A stretch of DNA of 64,000 bases from Halioglobus japonicus (GTDB lineage: Bacteria > Pseudomonadota > Gammaproteobacteria > Pseudomonadales > Halieaceae), in NCBI RefSeq assembly GCF_001983995.1, contig NZ_CP019450.1, forward strand, positions 2,852,001 through 2,916,000, written 5' to 3'. Below, in pieces: positions 46,308 to 55,777 of the stretch (position 1 is its first letter; every line of letters begins with the position of its first letter). The notes below the pieces were generated by a model. That model saw only the letters and a list, made by a program, of their open reading frames with translations. It was not told where the DNA came from and made no database searches. The position numbers and the translations under genes were made by a program.

Positions 46308-47283
46308 ACAAGTTCTCGAGATCCTCGCTACCGGCTCGCAACTGCACCCCACCGCGATGACCGCTCTGGCCCTGTGCTTTGCTGGTGACAAACGCCGTCA
46401 CTTCCCGCACCGCCGCCAGACGCACAAACACCTGGTGATTCTGCTCGACATAATTTGGATTGTTGTTGCGCGCAAACACCAGCGCGGTATTGCGGGCAAC
46501 GCCACCATCCACATGACAGTTCACACAGCGGGCCTGAATAATCTGGTCTGCAATCTTTTCCTCGAAGAACGCGAGGGCATCCAGCTCATCCTCGCCTATT
46601 ACCTGGAACGCAGCTCTGCTGACATTTCCCGAGCCAGCTGTAATCACACCCTGCAGCTGTTCCACACTGGCATAATCCAGCTGGTATTTATCGACATCGA
46701 ACAGCACAGTCCAGTTGAGGACATCCGCGTAGTCGACCGTGCCATCGTCTGTAGTGTCCGTAATGATAGTGCGGGCGAGCTCATCCAGACGGGCCAGCAG
46801 CTGGGGGTTGTTAAGCTGGGGGATTTCCTCGCGCACGACCTGGTACAGGGCTTCAGTCAAGACTGACACCTTGCCGCCGCCCTCTTTGAGATCGCTACCA
46901 CGCATGATGGCATGCCACTCACCTGCCACTGGCGTCCCGTTAGCATCCACCTGGCCATCGGTATTGGCGTCTACATCGACGCCGCCGCTGACAGTGACGA
47001 GATAGAAACGGGTATCGACCAGGGAGCCTGCATCGATAAAAAAGTTGCCCAGATTGATCAGCCGCTGCAAATCGTCGAAGCCATTCCAGCGACCCTGGCC
47101 GACCCTGCTGATGATCGACGTCTGATCTTCACTGACGACCGGATCGAGCACCTGTGCCCGTGACCGCAGCTCGGTAATGGTGATTGTGCTTCCGCTGACT
47201 GGGCCCGCGATCTCCACCTGAAAACAACCCGCTAGCAGCACTACTAGCGCCGCCGTGAGCCAGCGACTGGCAAACCTGGCCAT
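46285..47283 (-). CDS. Lipoprotein with a c-type haem motif
   Basis: A 332-residue protein. The lipobox LLAGCFQ anchors it to a membrane. A calcium-like acidic stretch (DANTDGQVDANG) follows, then, near residue 245, CVNCH, a haem c attachment site followed by VDGGVARNTALVFARNN as in small cytochrome modules. The last helix (LENLFTYLRLL) resembles cytochrome C-termini. It probably carries one haem facing the periplasm. It converges with apbE. The electron partner is unknown. Confidence 0.8.
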   Translation of the reverse strand: MARFASRWLTAALVVLLAGCFQVEIAGPVSGSTITITELRSRAQVLDPVVSEDQTSIISRVGQGRWNGFDDLQRLINLGNFFIDAGSLVDTRFYLVTVSGGVDVDANTDGQVDANGTPVAGEWHAIMRGSDLKEGGGKVSVLTEALYQVVREEIPQLNNPQLLARLDELARTIITDTTDDGTVDYADVLNWTVLFDVDKYQLDYASVEQLQGVITAGSGNVSRAAFQVIGEDELDALAFFEEKIADQIIQARCVNCHVDGGVARNTALVFARNNNPNYVEQNHQVFVRLAAVREVTAFVTSKAQGQSGHRGGVQLRAGSEDLENLFTYLRLL

Positions 47284-47404
47284 GACTACCCCTTTTAATC
47301 GAATGCTTATACGATGTTTACGCCAGTTCGCCTCAATCAGATTACGCCCACTGCGGGTAGATCAAACCGCTGCAGTCACGCCCCTAGTGCGGCGCGATCG
47401 TCGG

Positions 47405-47806
47405 TCAATGCGCGGTAAATCCGATGATTAGCAGCGCTGCAATAGCCACTAGGGACAATGCAAATACCGCTGAGCGCGGCAGCTTCAGATTGGCGTAGTA
47501 GCAGACGGCATACAGAACCCGCGCGCCGACAAACCCCCAGGCCGCATACGCCGTTGCACTCGGCGAGGCACCCGAGGCCACACAAAACCCGACCGCAACA
47601 ATGAAGATCGCAATACTCTCGTTGATATTGGCGACGGTGCGACTGGCGCGAAATAACAGGTCGTCGTGATCGGCTGGCGCGAGTGCTCCGGGAACATGTC
47701 CGCGACGAATTCCGATGATATCCGCCAGCAGTAGCTGACAGAGCATCACAGCACCCAATACGCCCAGGGCGTGAATCGTCGAAACATAGGCTGCACTGAT
47801 TTCCAT
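47405..47806 (-). CDS. MAPEG family membrane protein
   Basis: From ATG 47806, favoured because GGAG precedes it at proper spacing (ATG 47821 is the alternative), the protein has 133 residues and four hydrophobic helices. The loop RASRTVANINESIAIFIVAVGF holds the glutathione-binding R-x-x-N-x-x-E pattern of MAPEG proteins, and FVGARVLYAVCYYANL is typical. It is a predicted membrane glutathione transferase or related detoxification protein. Confidence 0.82.
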   Translation of the reverse strand: MEISAAYVSTIHALGVLGAVMLCQLLLADIIGIRRGHVPGALAPADHDDLLFRASRTVANINESIAIFIVAVGFCVASGASPSATAYAAWGFVGARVLYAVCYYANLKLPRSAVFALSLVAIAALLIIGFTAH

Positions 47807-47872
47807 AAATTCAGACTCCATCAAAAACCAATTGGGGAACGATATTCGCCGCAACAATCACCGAGCGCCAGC

Positions 47873-49315
47873 CTAGCGGCCCTTGCGCTGCTGTCGCTGG
47901 ACATACCAGTTCACCAGTTTATCGACCAGTCCCGGCGGACCGCCCGCTGCGTCGCCCGAGCTAAGGTCGAGCTCACCCCCTCCGGCACGATACTGCTCGC
48001 TGAACATCTCCAGGACCTTTTTGCGCACCATGCCCCGCAGCGGCACATGCGCCAACATACCGTAAGTGGCAGCCCCGCCCTCCCTGGCCAGCGCTGGATT
48101 GGCGCGCACCACGTCAACTGAAGCCTTGAGATCGGCAATATACTGGTCGACGACCTTCAAATGCTGAGCGGTGACCATGGCATGCAAGCCCTCGGGAAAC
48201 TGATTGCGGTTCACCTGCCAGCCGCGCGCGTCCATCTGGTCGCCCACGGCATAGATACTCAACGTTGGATCGGTAGAGCGGAACGAAAACAGCGGTCCAA
48301 TGGGATTCCCCATGACCGCCAGTTCAGGAATGCTGTTCACGCCTGCCTTCAGGGCATGGACCGCGGCCACCGTTTCCCGGGCAAGTTGACGATAACCCTC
48401 CTTGCCAAAGTACTGCAGTACGCTCCAGGCCGCTGAGTAGCCCCCACCCGGACGAGTACCTAACAAGGCCGGTGAAGCAAACACGCCCCCAGCCCAGTTT
48501 TCATAGACGAACATCTGATAACGCAGATAATCGAGATTGCGATAGGTAATCGTCGACGCGCCCTTGGCGGCATAGCCGTACTTGTGAATGTCCGCCGAGA
48601 TCGACGTTACGCCGGGTACACGATAGTCCCAGGGCGGTACAGCACCGCCATTGTCTTCGATAAATGGCAGAATAAACCCGCCCACACAGGCATCGACGTG
48701 TAACGGGATGTTCTTTTTCTCCGCGATAGCGCCCATCTCCTGAATGGGGTCGATGGTGCCGTGGGGATATTCCGGGGCGCTGCCAAGAATCATCACGGTA
48801 TTGCGGTTGATCAGGCTCTTGAGCTTCTTTAAATCCGGTGTGAAGTCAGCGGTCAGTGGTACCAGGCGAATCTTAACACCGAAATACTCCGAGGCTTTGA
48901 ACCAGGCCACGTGCGCCGTCTCCGGAAGAATCATTTCCGGTTTCTTTACGCCGCGCGTGTCCCTGGCCATGTCGCGGTAGGTTTTTACCGCCATGAGACA
49001 GCTCTCGGTACCGCCGGAGGTGACCACACCACACACATCCTCAGTGCCGTTGAGAATTTCCGCCGTTGCAGCAATCACTTCGGATTCGATTTTCTTCAGG
49101 CTTTTAAACGCACCCGGGTTGAGCCCATTTTCGCTGGCGTAGCTGTGATAGGCATCCTTAATGAATCCGGAGTGCTCTTCGTCAAGGTAATACACCAGGC
49201 TCCACACCCTGCCCTCCTTGAATCGGGGGTCCTGCGCCTTGAAGGCATCGAGCTCTGCGAGCACTTCCGGGCCGGCGCGGCCCCTTTCCGGCATAGGTTT
49301 ATGCATGTTATTCAC
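47873..49315 (-). CDS. PLP-dependent lyase/decarboxylase, sphingosine-phosphate-lyase-like
   Basis: A 480-residue group II PLP enzyme. The phosphate-binding segment is VTSGGTESCLMAVKTYRDMA, the aspartate that bonds the pyridine nitrogen is in HVDACVGGFILPF, and the PLP lysine is in SADIHKYGYAAKGAS. Overall order and the N-terminal KEGRVWSLVYYLDEEHSGFIKDAY segment resemble bacterial sphingosine-1-phosphate lyases more than glutamate decarboxylases. It would split a phospho-aminoalcohol or decarboxylate an amino acid. It starts 13 bases after a DUF819 membrane gene on the same strand. Confidence 0.85.
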   Translation of the reverse strand: MNNMHKPMPERGRAGPEVLAELDAFKAQDPRFKEGRVWSLVYYLDEEHSGFIKDAYHSYASENGLNPGAFKSLKKIESEVIAATAEILNGTEDVCGVVTSGGTESCLMAVKTYRDMARDTRGVKKPEMILPETAHVAWFKASEYFGVKIRLVPLTADFTPDLKKLKSLINRNTVMILGSAPEYPHGTIDPIQEMGAIAEKKNIPLHVDACVGGFILPFIEDNGGAVPPWDYRVPGVTSISADIHKYGYAAKGASTITYRNLDYLRYQMFVYENWAGGVFASPALLGTRPGGGYSAAWSVLQYFGKEGYRQLARETVAAVHALKAGVNSIPELAVMGNPIGPLFSFRSTDPTLSIYAVGDQMDARGWQVNRNQFPEGLHAMVTAQHLKVVDQYIADLKASVDVVRANPALAREGGAATYGMLAHVPLRGMVRKKVLEMFSEQYRAGGGELDLSSGDAAGGPPGLVDKLVNWYVQRQQRKGR

Positions 49316-49328
49316 TCCTGCTCAAAAT

Positions 49329-50480
49329 CTAGATTCCCGACAACACCAGCGCCAGGGAGATACCAAGGTAGTTACCCAGGGCATAACCGACAATGCCCGT
49401 CATCATGCCGGACATAAGCAGGCCGGGGTTATCCAGCGCCCGCGCAATCAACGGCACAAACGGGGGGCTGCATACAGCCGCCACCGAGGTCACCATAAAG
49501 GTGTCCGCATCGACACCCACGAATCGGCACAACACCGCATGTACGACCACGCTACCGAGTACAGCACCCAGCACAAACAGGCCAATCATGGGATCTGCGC
49601 CAGCCAGCGTCTCCAGCGTCGTCGTTGCAGCGATCGAAAAACAGAATACATAAATCAGATACATACCGATGCGATACGCGTGGGTAAGCTTTTGCCGCAG
49701 CGGTGTAAAGGACAGCGCGACGCCGGCGGTGGTGAGTAATACGATAAGTAGCGGCGTCATGGGGAGCGCGGTGAATGTCGCGGCCAGCCAGCTCGCCAGC
49801 GCGTATACGGCGCCAGCCACCGACGCCGCCACCGCAAGTGCAACGGGCACCTGCCATATCGTCTGCCGCTGTAACAACAGGCTGAAGTCTTCCTCGAGCC
49901 TGCTATCAACGGTACCTTCAGCCTGCATTTGCGCGCGCCCCGGCAGCAGGCGCCGAAACAAGGGAATACCGACGGTTAGCATCAGCAACATATAGGCTGC
50001 GCCGATGACAGTGTCCACGCTGTGAAATAGCAGATAATCGGAATCGGCGATATCCAGCCCGGCCTTGATGGCGGCGAGATTCGGTGTGCCACCGGTGTAG
50101 ACCCCTACCGACATGGCTGCCAGGTGCGAATGCCTGGCACTGACGCCATCAGCGAACAGGAAGTACAGCGCAGTGGCCACCGCCACTACCGCCGAAGTGG
50201 CCAGAAACATGGAGAGCATGGCCTTCCCCGCCAGCGAGCGCCAGCTGCGTAAATCCAGCGCCATTAACAGCAGCGGCAGCGCGAGGCCGATAGACAGCCA
50301 TCCGACGGTGGAAGCCGCCCCAACCTGATTTTGGTCGGACAGATTAAGCGTGCTGACCAACAGGCCAGCCAGATAGCAGATAACCACCACGCCCAGGCGC
50401 GCAGCCCAGGCCTGATGATGTACCAGCCAGATAACCGCCGCAGGGGCGGCGAACAGCAACCCGAATGTAAGAAGGGGCAT
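49329..50480 (-). CDS. DUF819 family membrane protein
   Basis: A 383-residue inner-membrane protein with about ten hydrophobic helices. The family residues SVGVYTGGTPNLAAIKAGL and AAVCSPPFVPLIARAL correspond to the two inverted-repeat signature loops of DUF819 (YjcL-type) permeases. The C terminus (MSGMMTGIVGYALGNYLGISLA) fits. Transport function is inferred; the substrate is unknown. It is the first gene of a two-gene unit with the PLP lyase. Confidence 0.85.
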   Translation of the reverse strand: MPLLTFGLLFAAPAAVIWLVHHQAWAARLGVVVICYLAGLLVSTLNLSDQNQVGAASTVGWLSIGLALPLLLMALDLRSWRSLAGKAMLSMFLATSAVVAVATALYFLFADGVSARHSHLAAMSVGVYTGGTPNLAAIKAGLDIADSDYLLFHSVDTVIGAAYMLLMLTVGIPLFRRLLPGRAQMQAEGTVDSRLEEDFSLLLQRQTIWQVPVALAVAASVAGAVYALASWLAATFTALPMTPLLIVLLTTAGVALSFTPLRQKLTHAYRIGMYLIYVFCFSIAATTTLETLAGADPMIGLFVLGAVLGSVVVHAVLCRFVGVDADTFMVTSVAAVCSPPFVPLIARALDNPGLLMSGMMTGIVGYALGNYLGISLALVLSGI

Positions 50481-50543
50481 TATAGTTTTAGACGCGGAAT
50501 ACTTGCCCCAGAGTCTAACCGCTTTGAAGGGGTTGCGGGAGGT

Positions 50544-51011
50544 CTACATGTAGAAGATCACCAGCTCATAAATGACCGCCGGCCGCTCGTCCTGCCCCAC
50601 CACGTGAATATGCTGTTCCATCACCATCTTGGTGCCCTTGGGAGTAGCACTGATCTCCTTAATGCGAGAGCGACTGCGGATGGAACTACCTACGGGCACC
50701 GCGCCAGTGAAACGCAACTTATCGGAGCCGTAATTGAGCATGTTGTTAAAGCCAACGACTTCATAGGTGGGCTCCGAGCGCATTTTCGGCATGAGCACCA
50801 GGGTTAGAAAACCGTGGGCGATGGTGCAGCCAAAGGGGCTGTCCGTCTTGGCCTTCTCAGGGTCGGTGTGAATCCAATAGTCATCACCGGTTAACTCAGC
50901 GAACTGGTTAACCATATCCTGGCTGACTTCAACCGGCTGGCTCCAGTTGCCAAACTCTTCAGATACCAGCTCCTGCAGGGCTTCTACGTCATCGTGCCTA
51001 TACTGTTTCAT
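50544..51011 (-). CDS. MaoC-type (R)-enoyl-CoA hydratase
   Basis: A 155-residue hydratase-2 domain. The catalytic segment DDYWIHTDPEKAK plus CTIAHGFLTLVLMPKM is intact, with Asp and His in the expected spacing. It hydrates trans-2-enoyl-CoA to (R)-3-hydroxyacyl-CoA. It is divergent from a FadA5-like thiolase gene, 238 bases away, and belongs to the second catabolic cluster. Confidence 0.92.
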   Translation of the reverse strand: MKQYRHDDVEALQELVSEEFGNWSQPVEVSQDMVNQFAELTGDDYWIHTDPEKAKTDSPFGCTIAHGFLTLVLMPKMRSEPTYEVVGFNNMLNYGSDKLRFTGAVPVGSSIRSRSRIKEISATPKGTKMVMEQHIHVVGQDERPAVIYELVIFYM

Positions 51012-51249
51012 GGCCTTTTACTCCTTGCGGCATGGAAAGTTATCAACGGCTGCCTATGGTACTCGCAGCTCGTCACACATCGGGCCTAAACCTCTATACC
51101 GCAAGCATTTTTTGAATTTCACCTGCTTGCGACAATGCGCGTTCTGGCGGCAGAATAGATCCATCTAAATGACGCAATCTGTCATTGCTCCCACACGGCC
51201 TTACAGTAGACTGTGTGGCCCAAGATTCTCCCCCGAATAAGGACTTAAC

Positions 51250-52425
51250 ATGCGCGAAGCAGTCATCGTAGAGGCAGTGCGAACCCCCATTGGCCGCGGC
51301 AAACCCGTGGTTGGCGATCTCAGTGGATTCCACGCGGTGGAACTACTGGGGCTGTCGCTGGCCGAAATCATGAAACGCAGCGGCCTCGAATACAGCGATG
51401 TCGACTACCTCGCCGGTGGCTGCGTCACCCAGGCCGGTGAACAATCCAGCAACATTACTCGCAACGCCTGGCTCAACCTCGGCAAGGACTACGCCGCCGG
51501 TGGCACCACCCTGGACAACCAGTGTGGCTCGGCCCAGACCGCCAACCACATGATCTCCTCGATGATTGGCTCCGGCACCATCGATATCGGTATCGCCTGT
51601 GGTGTTGAATCCATGAGCCGCGTCGGCCTGGGCATGAACGTCATGAACGGTCCGGGTTACTTTGTCCCCGAAAACTGGCCCTGGGATTCCACCCCGGATC
51701 AGTTCTCCAGCGCGCAGCGTATCGCCGACAACCGCGGCATTACCCGCGAAATGGCCGACCAACTCGGCTACAACTCCCAGCTGCGCGCCAAGCGCGCCTG
51801 GGACGAGGGTCGCTTTGACCGTGAGACCTTTGCCGTAGAGGCGCCAATTATGGGCGAAGACGGCCAGCTCACCGGTGCAACCAAAACCGTCATCAAAGAC
51901 CAGGGCCTGCGCGATACAACGCTCGAAGGCCTGGGCCAACTGCGCCAGGTCATGGACGGCAACATTCACACCGCCGGCAACTCGTCCCAGATTTCCGACG
52001 GATCCGCGGCGGTACTGTGGATGACCGCAGAAGAGGCCAAGGCCCGCGGCCTCAAGCCCCGTGCGCGCATCATCTCCGACTGTGTTGTGGGGACAGACCC
52101 CTATTACCTGCTCGATGGCCCCGTGGACGCCACCGCGCGCCTCCTCAAGCGCAGCGGCATGACCATGGACGATATCGACCTGGTTGAAATCAACGAGGCC
52201 TTCGCCGCAGTCGTTCTGTCATGGGCGAGCGTATACAACGCTGACCTCGACAAAGTTAACGTCAATGGAGGCGCGATTGCTCTGGGGCACCCTGTTGGTT
52301 CAACCGGCGCCCGTCTCATCACCACGGCGCTGCATGAACTCGAGCGAGCGGACAAAACCACCGCTCTCATTTCTATGTGCTGCGGCTCCTCCGTGGGCAC
52401 CGGCACCATCATCGAACGAATCTAA
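51250..52425 (+). CDS. 3-ketoacyl-CoA thiolase, FadA5-like
   Basis: A 391-residue thiolase. LDNQCGSAQTANHM holds the nucleophilic Cys92, NEAFAAVVLSWA and GGAIALGHPVGSTG hold the Asn and His, and SMCCGSSVGTG holds the second catalytic cysteine. Segments GGCVTQAGEQSSNITRNAWL, GIACGVESMSRVGLG, GIHTAGNSSQISDG and RLITTALHELERADK match mycobacterial FadA5 (steroid side-chain thiolase) closely as I remember that sequence. It cleaves 3-ketoacyl-CoA with CoA. The SDR gene starts 11 bases later. Confidence 0.9.
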   Translation: MREAVIVEAVRTPIGRGKPVVGDLSGFHAVELLGLSLAEIMKRSGLEYSDVDYLAGGCVTQAGEQSSNITRNAWLNLGKDYAAGGTTLDNQCGSAQTANHMISSMIGSGTIDIGIACGVESMSRVGLGMNVMNGPGYFVPENWPWDSTPDQFSSAQRIADNRGITREMADQLGYNSQLRAKRAWDEGRFDRETFAVEAPIMGEDGQLTGATKTVIKDQGLRDTTLEGLGQLRQVMDGNIHTAGNSSQISDGSAAVLWMTAEEAKARGLKPRARIISDCVVGTDPYYLLDGPVDATARLLKRSGMTMDDIDLVEINEAFAAVVLSWASVYNADLDKVNVNGGAIALGHPVGSTGARLITTALHELERADKTTALISMCCGSSVGTGTIIERI

Positions 52426-52436
52426 GGAGTATTCAC

Positions 52437-53351
52437 ATGGGAGACCTGACCGGAAAGGTAGCTGTCATCACCGGCGCAGGCCGCGGCCTGGGACGCGAAG
52501 AAGCGATCCAGCTGGCCCGCCAGGGCGCACGGGTTGTCATCAACGACATTGGCCTACCTGACGCCAAGGAAGCCGCTGAAGCTGCGGTGGAGGAAATCAA
52601 GGGATTCGGCGGCGAAGCCATTGCGGTATACGGCGACTGCGCCGACTCGGCCGATGCTGAGAACCTGATGAAAACCACCCTGGACACCTTCGGTGACCTC
52701 AACATCATGGTGAACAACGCTGGCTTCTGCCGCGACAAGACAATCTTCGGTATGTCCGACGATGAGTTCGACTCCGTCGTACGCGTTCATCTGCGCGGCC
52801 ATTTCGTGAACATGCGCAACGCCACCGCCTACTGGCGCAACAAAGCCAAAGCCGGTGAGGAAGTGTATGGCCGCCTGGTCAGCACGTCTTCTGAGGCGGC
52901 ATTCTACGGCTCTGCCGGCCAGCCCAACTACGCCGCCGCCAAGGCGGGTATCGTGGCAATGACCATGGGCGCAGCGCAGCTACTGGGCAAATACGGCATT
53001 ACCGCCAACGTCATCATGCCACGCGCTCTGACCGACATGACCGCCGGCGGCCAAACCGCTGAAATGTTCGCGGCCCCCAAGGACGGTAGCTTCCATATGT
53101 TTGATCCCGCCAACGTCGCCCCGCTGGTGGGTTACCTGGCATCGCCCGAGGCAGGCAAGATCTCTGGCGAGGTGATGGTGGTATGGGGCAATGAAGTCCA
53201 GATCGCCCAGCGCCCCACCCTGCGCGAAACGTTCGTCAACCCCAAAGGCGCTGCCAAGTGGGATGTGGAAGGCCTGCACAACACACTGGCTGAGCACTAC
53301 AACGACGACTACATGTCAGTTTGGGGTGGCTTCTCCGTTCCGCCGGTATAA
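52437..53351 (+). CDS. SDR-family 3-hydroxyacyl-CoA dehydrogenase-like protein
   Basis: ATG 52437 (AAGGAG box) gives 304 residues. VAVITGAGRGLGREEA is the NAD(P) site, NNAGFCRD follows, and VSTSSEAAFYGSAGQPNYAAAKAG holds the Ser-Tyr-Lys triad. The insertion and length resemble the dehydrogenase part of HSD17B4-type enzymes. Following the thiolase gene, it probably oxidises the 3-hydroxyacyl-CoA that the thiolase then cleaves. A terminator follows. Confidence 0.9.
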   Translation: MGDLTGKVAVITGAGRGLGREEAIQLARQGARVVINDIGLPDAKEAAEAAVEEIKGFGGEAIAVYGDCADSADAENLMKTTLDTFGDLNIMVNNAGFCRDKTIFGMSDDEFDSVVRVHLRGHFVNMRNATAYWRNKAKAGEEVYGRLVSTSSEAAFYGSAGQPNYAAAKAGIVAMTMGAAQLLGKYGITANVIMPRALTDMTAGGQTAEMFAAPKDGSFHMFDPANVAPLVGYLASPEAGKISGEVMVVWGNEVQIAQRPTLRETFVNPKGAAKWDVEGLHNTLAEHYNDDYMSVWGGFSVPPV

Positions 53352-53374
53352 GCGGATAATCTGCTGAAGAGAGA

Positions 53375-53409
53375 GCCTCGGGGTGAGACCTTACCCCGGG
53401 GCTTTTTTT
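53375..53409 (+). terminator. Rho-independent terminator of the thiolase-SDR operon
   Basis: GCCTCGGGGT pairs with ACCCCGGGGC (one G-T wobble) over an eight-base loop, followed by seven T. It lies between convergent genes. Confidence 0.85.
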
Positions 53410-53413
53410 GTGC

Positions 53414-53938
53414 CTAGTCGCCAGCGAGCGCGACTGCAAGGCGTGCCTTCATCGGCTTAACCCACTCCTCCTTCAGCTGCAGGGAGAGCAAACCGGCACT
53501 TTCCAACTCATCGCACAAGCGCATCTGGTGGGCCAGATCAAACATATCGAATTGCCGGCAAATACGCGCCTGATCATTCAAGGTAATAAATGACACGCCG
53601 GGCGTCTGGTAGTAGCCGCCCTCAGGGCGCTGGCCTGGGCCGCGGTTCCACCAGTGAGTCACCAAGCGATTGTCGCCGCCTACATAAACGCCCTCATAGG
53701 GAAACGTCCAGCCTTCCCAGCCAACCTGCATATCGCGGCCGTAGTGCGTAGCCTTGATCTCGTCTATACCGTTGGCGACAACTTCCATCACACCGGCATA
53801 TTCACAGGTGTAGATGCAGTCTTCGGCATACAGTTCATCAACGAAAAACAACCAGTCCTGAGTACGCGAAGCCTCCTGGTGCGCTGCAACCAGCTTTGCC
53901 GCCGTTGCACGCATTACTTTCTCTGTCGGGTAAACCAT
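53414..53938 (-). CDS. SnoaL-like NTF2-fold protein
   Basis: A 174-residue single NTF2/SnoaL domain (VDELYAEDCIYTCEYAGVMEVVANGIDEIKA, WEGWTFPYEGVYVGGDNRLVTHWW, FDMFDLAHQMRLCDELESAGLL). Such domains form small isomerase, hydratase or binding proteins. The activity cannot be read from the sequence. It lies just downstream of the LLM oxidoreductase on the same strand, with one base between them, within the second acyl-CoA cluster. Confidence 0.8.
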   Translation of the reverse strand: MVYPTEKVMRATAAKLVAAHQEASRTQDWLFFVDELYAEDCIYTCEYAGVMEVVANGIDEIKATHYGRDMQVGWEGWTFPYEGVYVGGDNRLVTHWWNRGPGQRPEGGYYQTPGVSFITLNDQARICRQFDMFDLAHQMRLCDELESAGLLSLQLKEEWVKPMKARLAVALAGD

Positions 53939-53939
53939 A

Positions 53940-54801
53940 TCAGGCCGCCAGGTCAGGTATCACTTTTGCAAATTCATCGATCATGGGCAGCGCCGCCTCG
54001 GGCTGGTCCCACAGTTCCATATTCACACCAATAGTAGCCCGCTGAATGCCCATGTCACGGTATTCCTTGAGCTTATCCATATTGCTGGTGTCCATGATCT
54101 GAATATTGATTTCGACCTCATCAGGGTTGCGGCCTGCCTCCCGGACCTGCTCCTTGAAAGCAGCAATACTGGCGGCAACATCACCCAATGCGACATCCAC
54201 GGGATACCAGCCATCGGCCCAGGCTGCCGCGTGCTTCACGCCCACAGGCCCCATCGCGCCCAGGAAAATCTTCGGCCCGCCGACCTGCAGAGGCTTGGGA
54301 TCACTCCATACGGGATCGAATTTCACAAAAGTGCCTTTGTAACCGGCTTGTTCCTCCGTCCACAGTGCCCGAGTGGCTTCGACGGTTTCGCGTAACAGCG
54401 TATAGCGCTTCTTGAACGGATGCGGGCTGGCGTTCTCGAATTCTTCCTGATTCCAGCCCACGCCCGTGCCAATCATTACCCGTCCACCCGAAAGACGATC
54501 GAGCGTGGCAATCGTCTTGGCCTGGGCGAAAATGTCCCGCTCCATAAGCAGCGCAATTCCAGTGCCCAATTTCAGGGTTGTCGTCGCGTTGGCTGCCGTC
54601 ATCAAAGAGAGATAGGGATCCATCATCTGTCGATAAGGATCGGGCATTTCACCGCCGGGGGATACGGCGTGGCACGCGAACAGGGAATATGGCTGTGTTC
54701 GCCATACCAGAGCGACTCAAAGCCGCGATCTTCCAGGGCCCTGGCCAGTTCCGCCGGGTGCGGATCATTGGGGTATTCATTGAACTGAACGCGAGATGCA
54801 T
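53940..54801 (-). CDS. LLM-class flavin-dependent oxidoreductase, two one-base frameshifts
   Basis: The intact-looking frame (residues from MPDPYRQMMDPYLSL…) lacks the first third of a luciferase-like monooxygenase. That part is present upstream in other frames: QFNEYPNDPHPAELARAL, EDRGFESLWYGEHSHIPCSR. Adding one base at the five-G run 54657-54661 (GGG of PPGGEMPDP) and one at 54792 (CTCGGCGTT) gives a 287-residue protein from ATG 54801, which has an AAGGAG box. LKLGTGIALLMERDIFAQAKTIATLD and SGGRVMIGTGVGWNQEEF are typical family motifs. It uses FMN or F420. The substrate is unknown. Confidence 0.78.
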
Positions 54802-54822
54802 CCTTGTCACTCCTTACTCTTG

Positions 54823-55248
54823 TTATTTGTGAGCCCGATGAGGGAATTCGACCACTGCCGTGGCGGTAACGTGGTCGCCAATACGGTTAACGCCGCGGAT
54901 GCTCAGTTCCACCCGGCCCGCCGCGCTATCCACGGCACTGACCTCACCCTGCAAACGCATGGTATCACCCGGGAAGTTAGGCGCACCCAGGCGTATTGCA
55001 ATTTTTTGCACACGCGCATTTTGCCCGGCCCAATCGGTGATATACCGGCCCACAAGGCCATTGGTAGTCAGAATGTTCATGAAGATATCCGGTGAGCCCA
55101 ACGCCTGTGCAGCGTCTTTGTCATGGTGGACGTTCTGGTAGTCTCGAGAGGCAATGGCACCGCCGACAATCAGCTTAGGAGTAATTTCAATGGCCAGTTC
55201 CGGCAGAGTGTGACCGACGGTCATTTCCGCGAGAGATTCACTGCTCAT
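54823..55248 (-). CDS. MaoC-like hydratase subunit (ChsH1-type)
   Basis: ATG 55248 gives 141 residues. The catalytic motif is SRDYQNVHHD with the Asp-His pair, followed by GSPDIFMNILTTNGLVGRYITDWAG, nearly the same as the ChsH1-like protein at 41702. Its start overlaps by 11 bases the end of the companion hotdog subunit gene, so the two are made together. The companion lacks the DUF35 domain. Confidence 0.88.
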   Translation of the reverse strand: MSSESLAEMTVGHTLPELAIEITPKLIVGGAIASRDYQNVHHDKDAAQALGSPDIFMNILTTNGLVGRYITDWAGQNARVQKIAIRLGAPNFPGDTMRLQGEVSAVDSAAGRVELSIRGVNRIGDHVTATAVVEFPHRAHK

Positions 55249-55777
55249 CACGGCTCTCCGGTGCCTGGTGTGGGCGGTACTTGAACACCCTAAAACGCAT
55301 GGTCGCCACCACCTCATCGCGCTGATTGAAGTACGTACACAGTTGCGTCACGAAAAACCCGACGCCCAGGGCCGTGGTCTTTTCTTCGGAGATCGACTCA
55401 ATCGTGGAGCGATGATAAACCTCATCACCCTCCTCCAGATAACGCTCGTATTCCTGTTCGCAATTCACCGCAACGATGGCGGGAAAGCCAGCCGCTTCCA
55501 ACTCCGGCAACACAGCCATGGGGTTGGCATCGGTTGAGCCAGGGGCCGCCTTTCCCTGATAGCCTGCCATCGTCCAGGCCTGCAGCATGGCCGGGGGCGC
55601 GACCACACCTGCAAACCCCTGGGCGCGAGCGGCTTCGGCATCGGTATAAATTGAGTTACTGTCACCCATGACCTCACACCAGTGTCGAATCATCGGCGCG
55701 TTGACAGCGTCCCAGCTGTTATAAGGTCCACAGTCACCACCGAGAAAAGAGGTGGTATCCAACACGGCTTTCGTCAT
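55238..55777 (-). CDS. Hotdog (FAS1-DH-like) hydratase subunit without DUF35
   Basis: A 179-residue domain (NAPMIRHWCEVMGDSNSIYTD, VVAPPAMLQAWTMAGYQ, YERYLEEGDEVYHRSTIESISEEKTTALGVGFFVTQ), similar to the N-terminal half of the ChsH2-like protein at 40728 but ending before any zinc ribbon. It is the probable non-catalytic partner of the ChsH1-type subunit. The divergent gene at 56050 contains both parts fused. Confidence 0.86.
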   Translation of the reverse strand: MTKAVLDTTSFLGGDCGPYNSWDAVNAPMIRHWCEVMGDSNSIYTDAEAARAQGFAGVVAPPAMLQAWTMAGYQGKAAPGSTDANPMAVLPELEAAGFPAIVAVNCEQEYERYLEEGDEVYHRSTIESISEEKTTALGVGFFVTQLCTYFNQRDEVVATMRFRVFKYRPHQAPESRDEQ

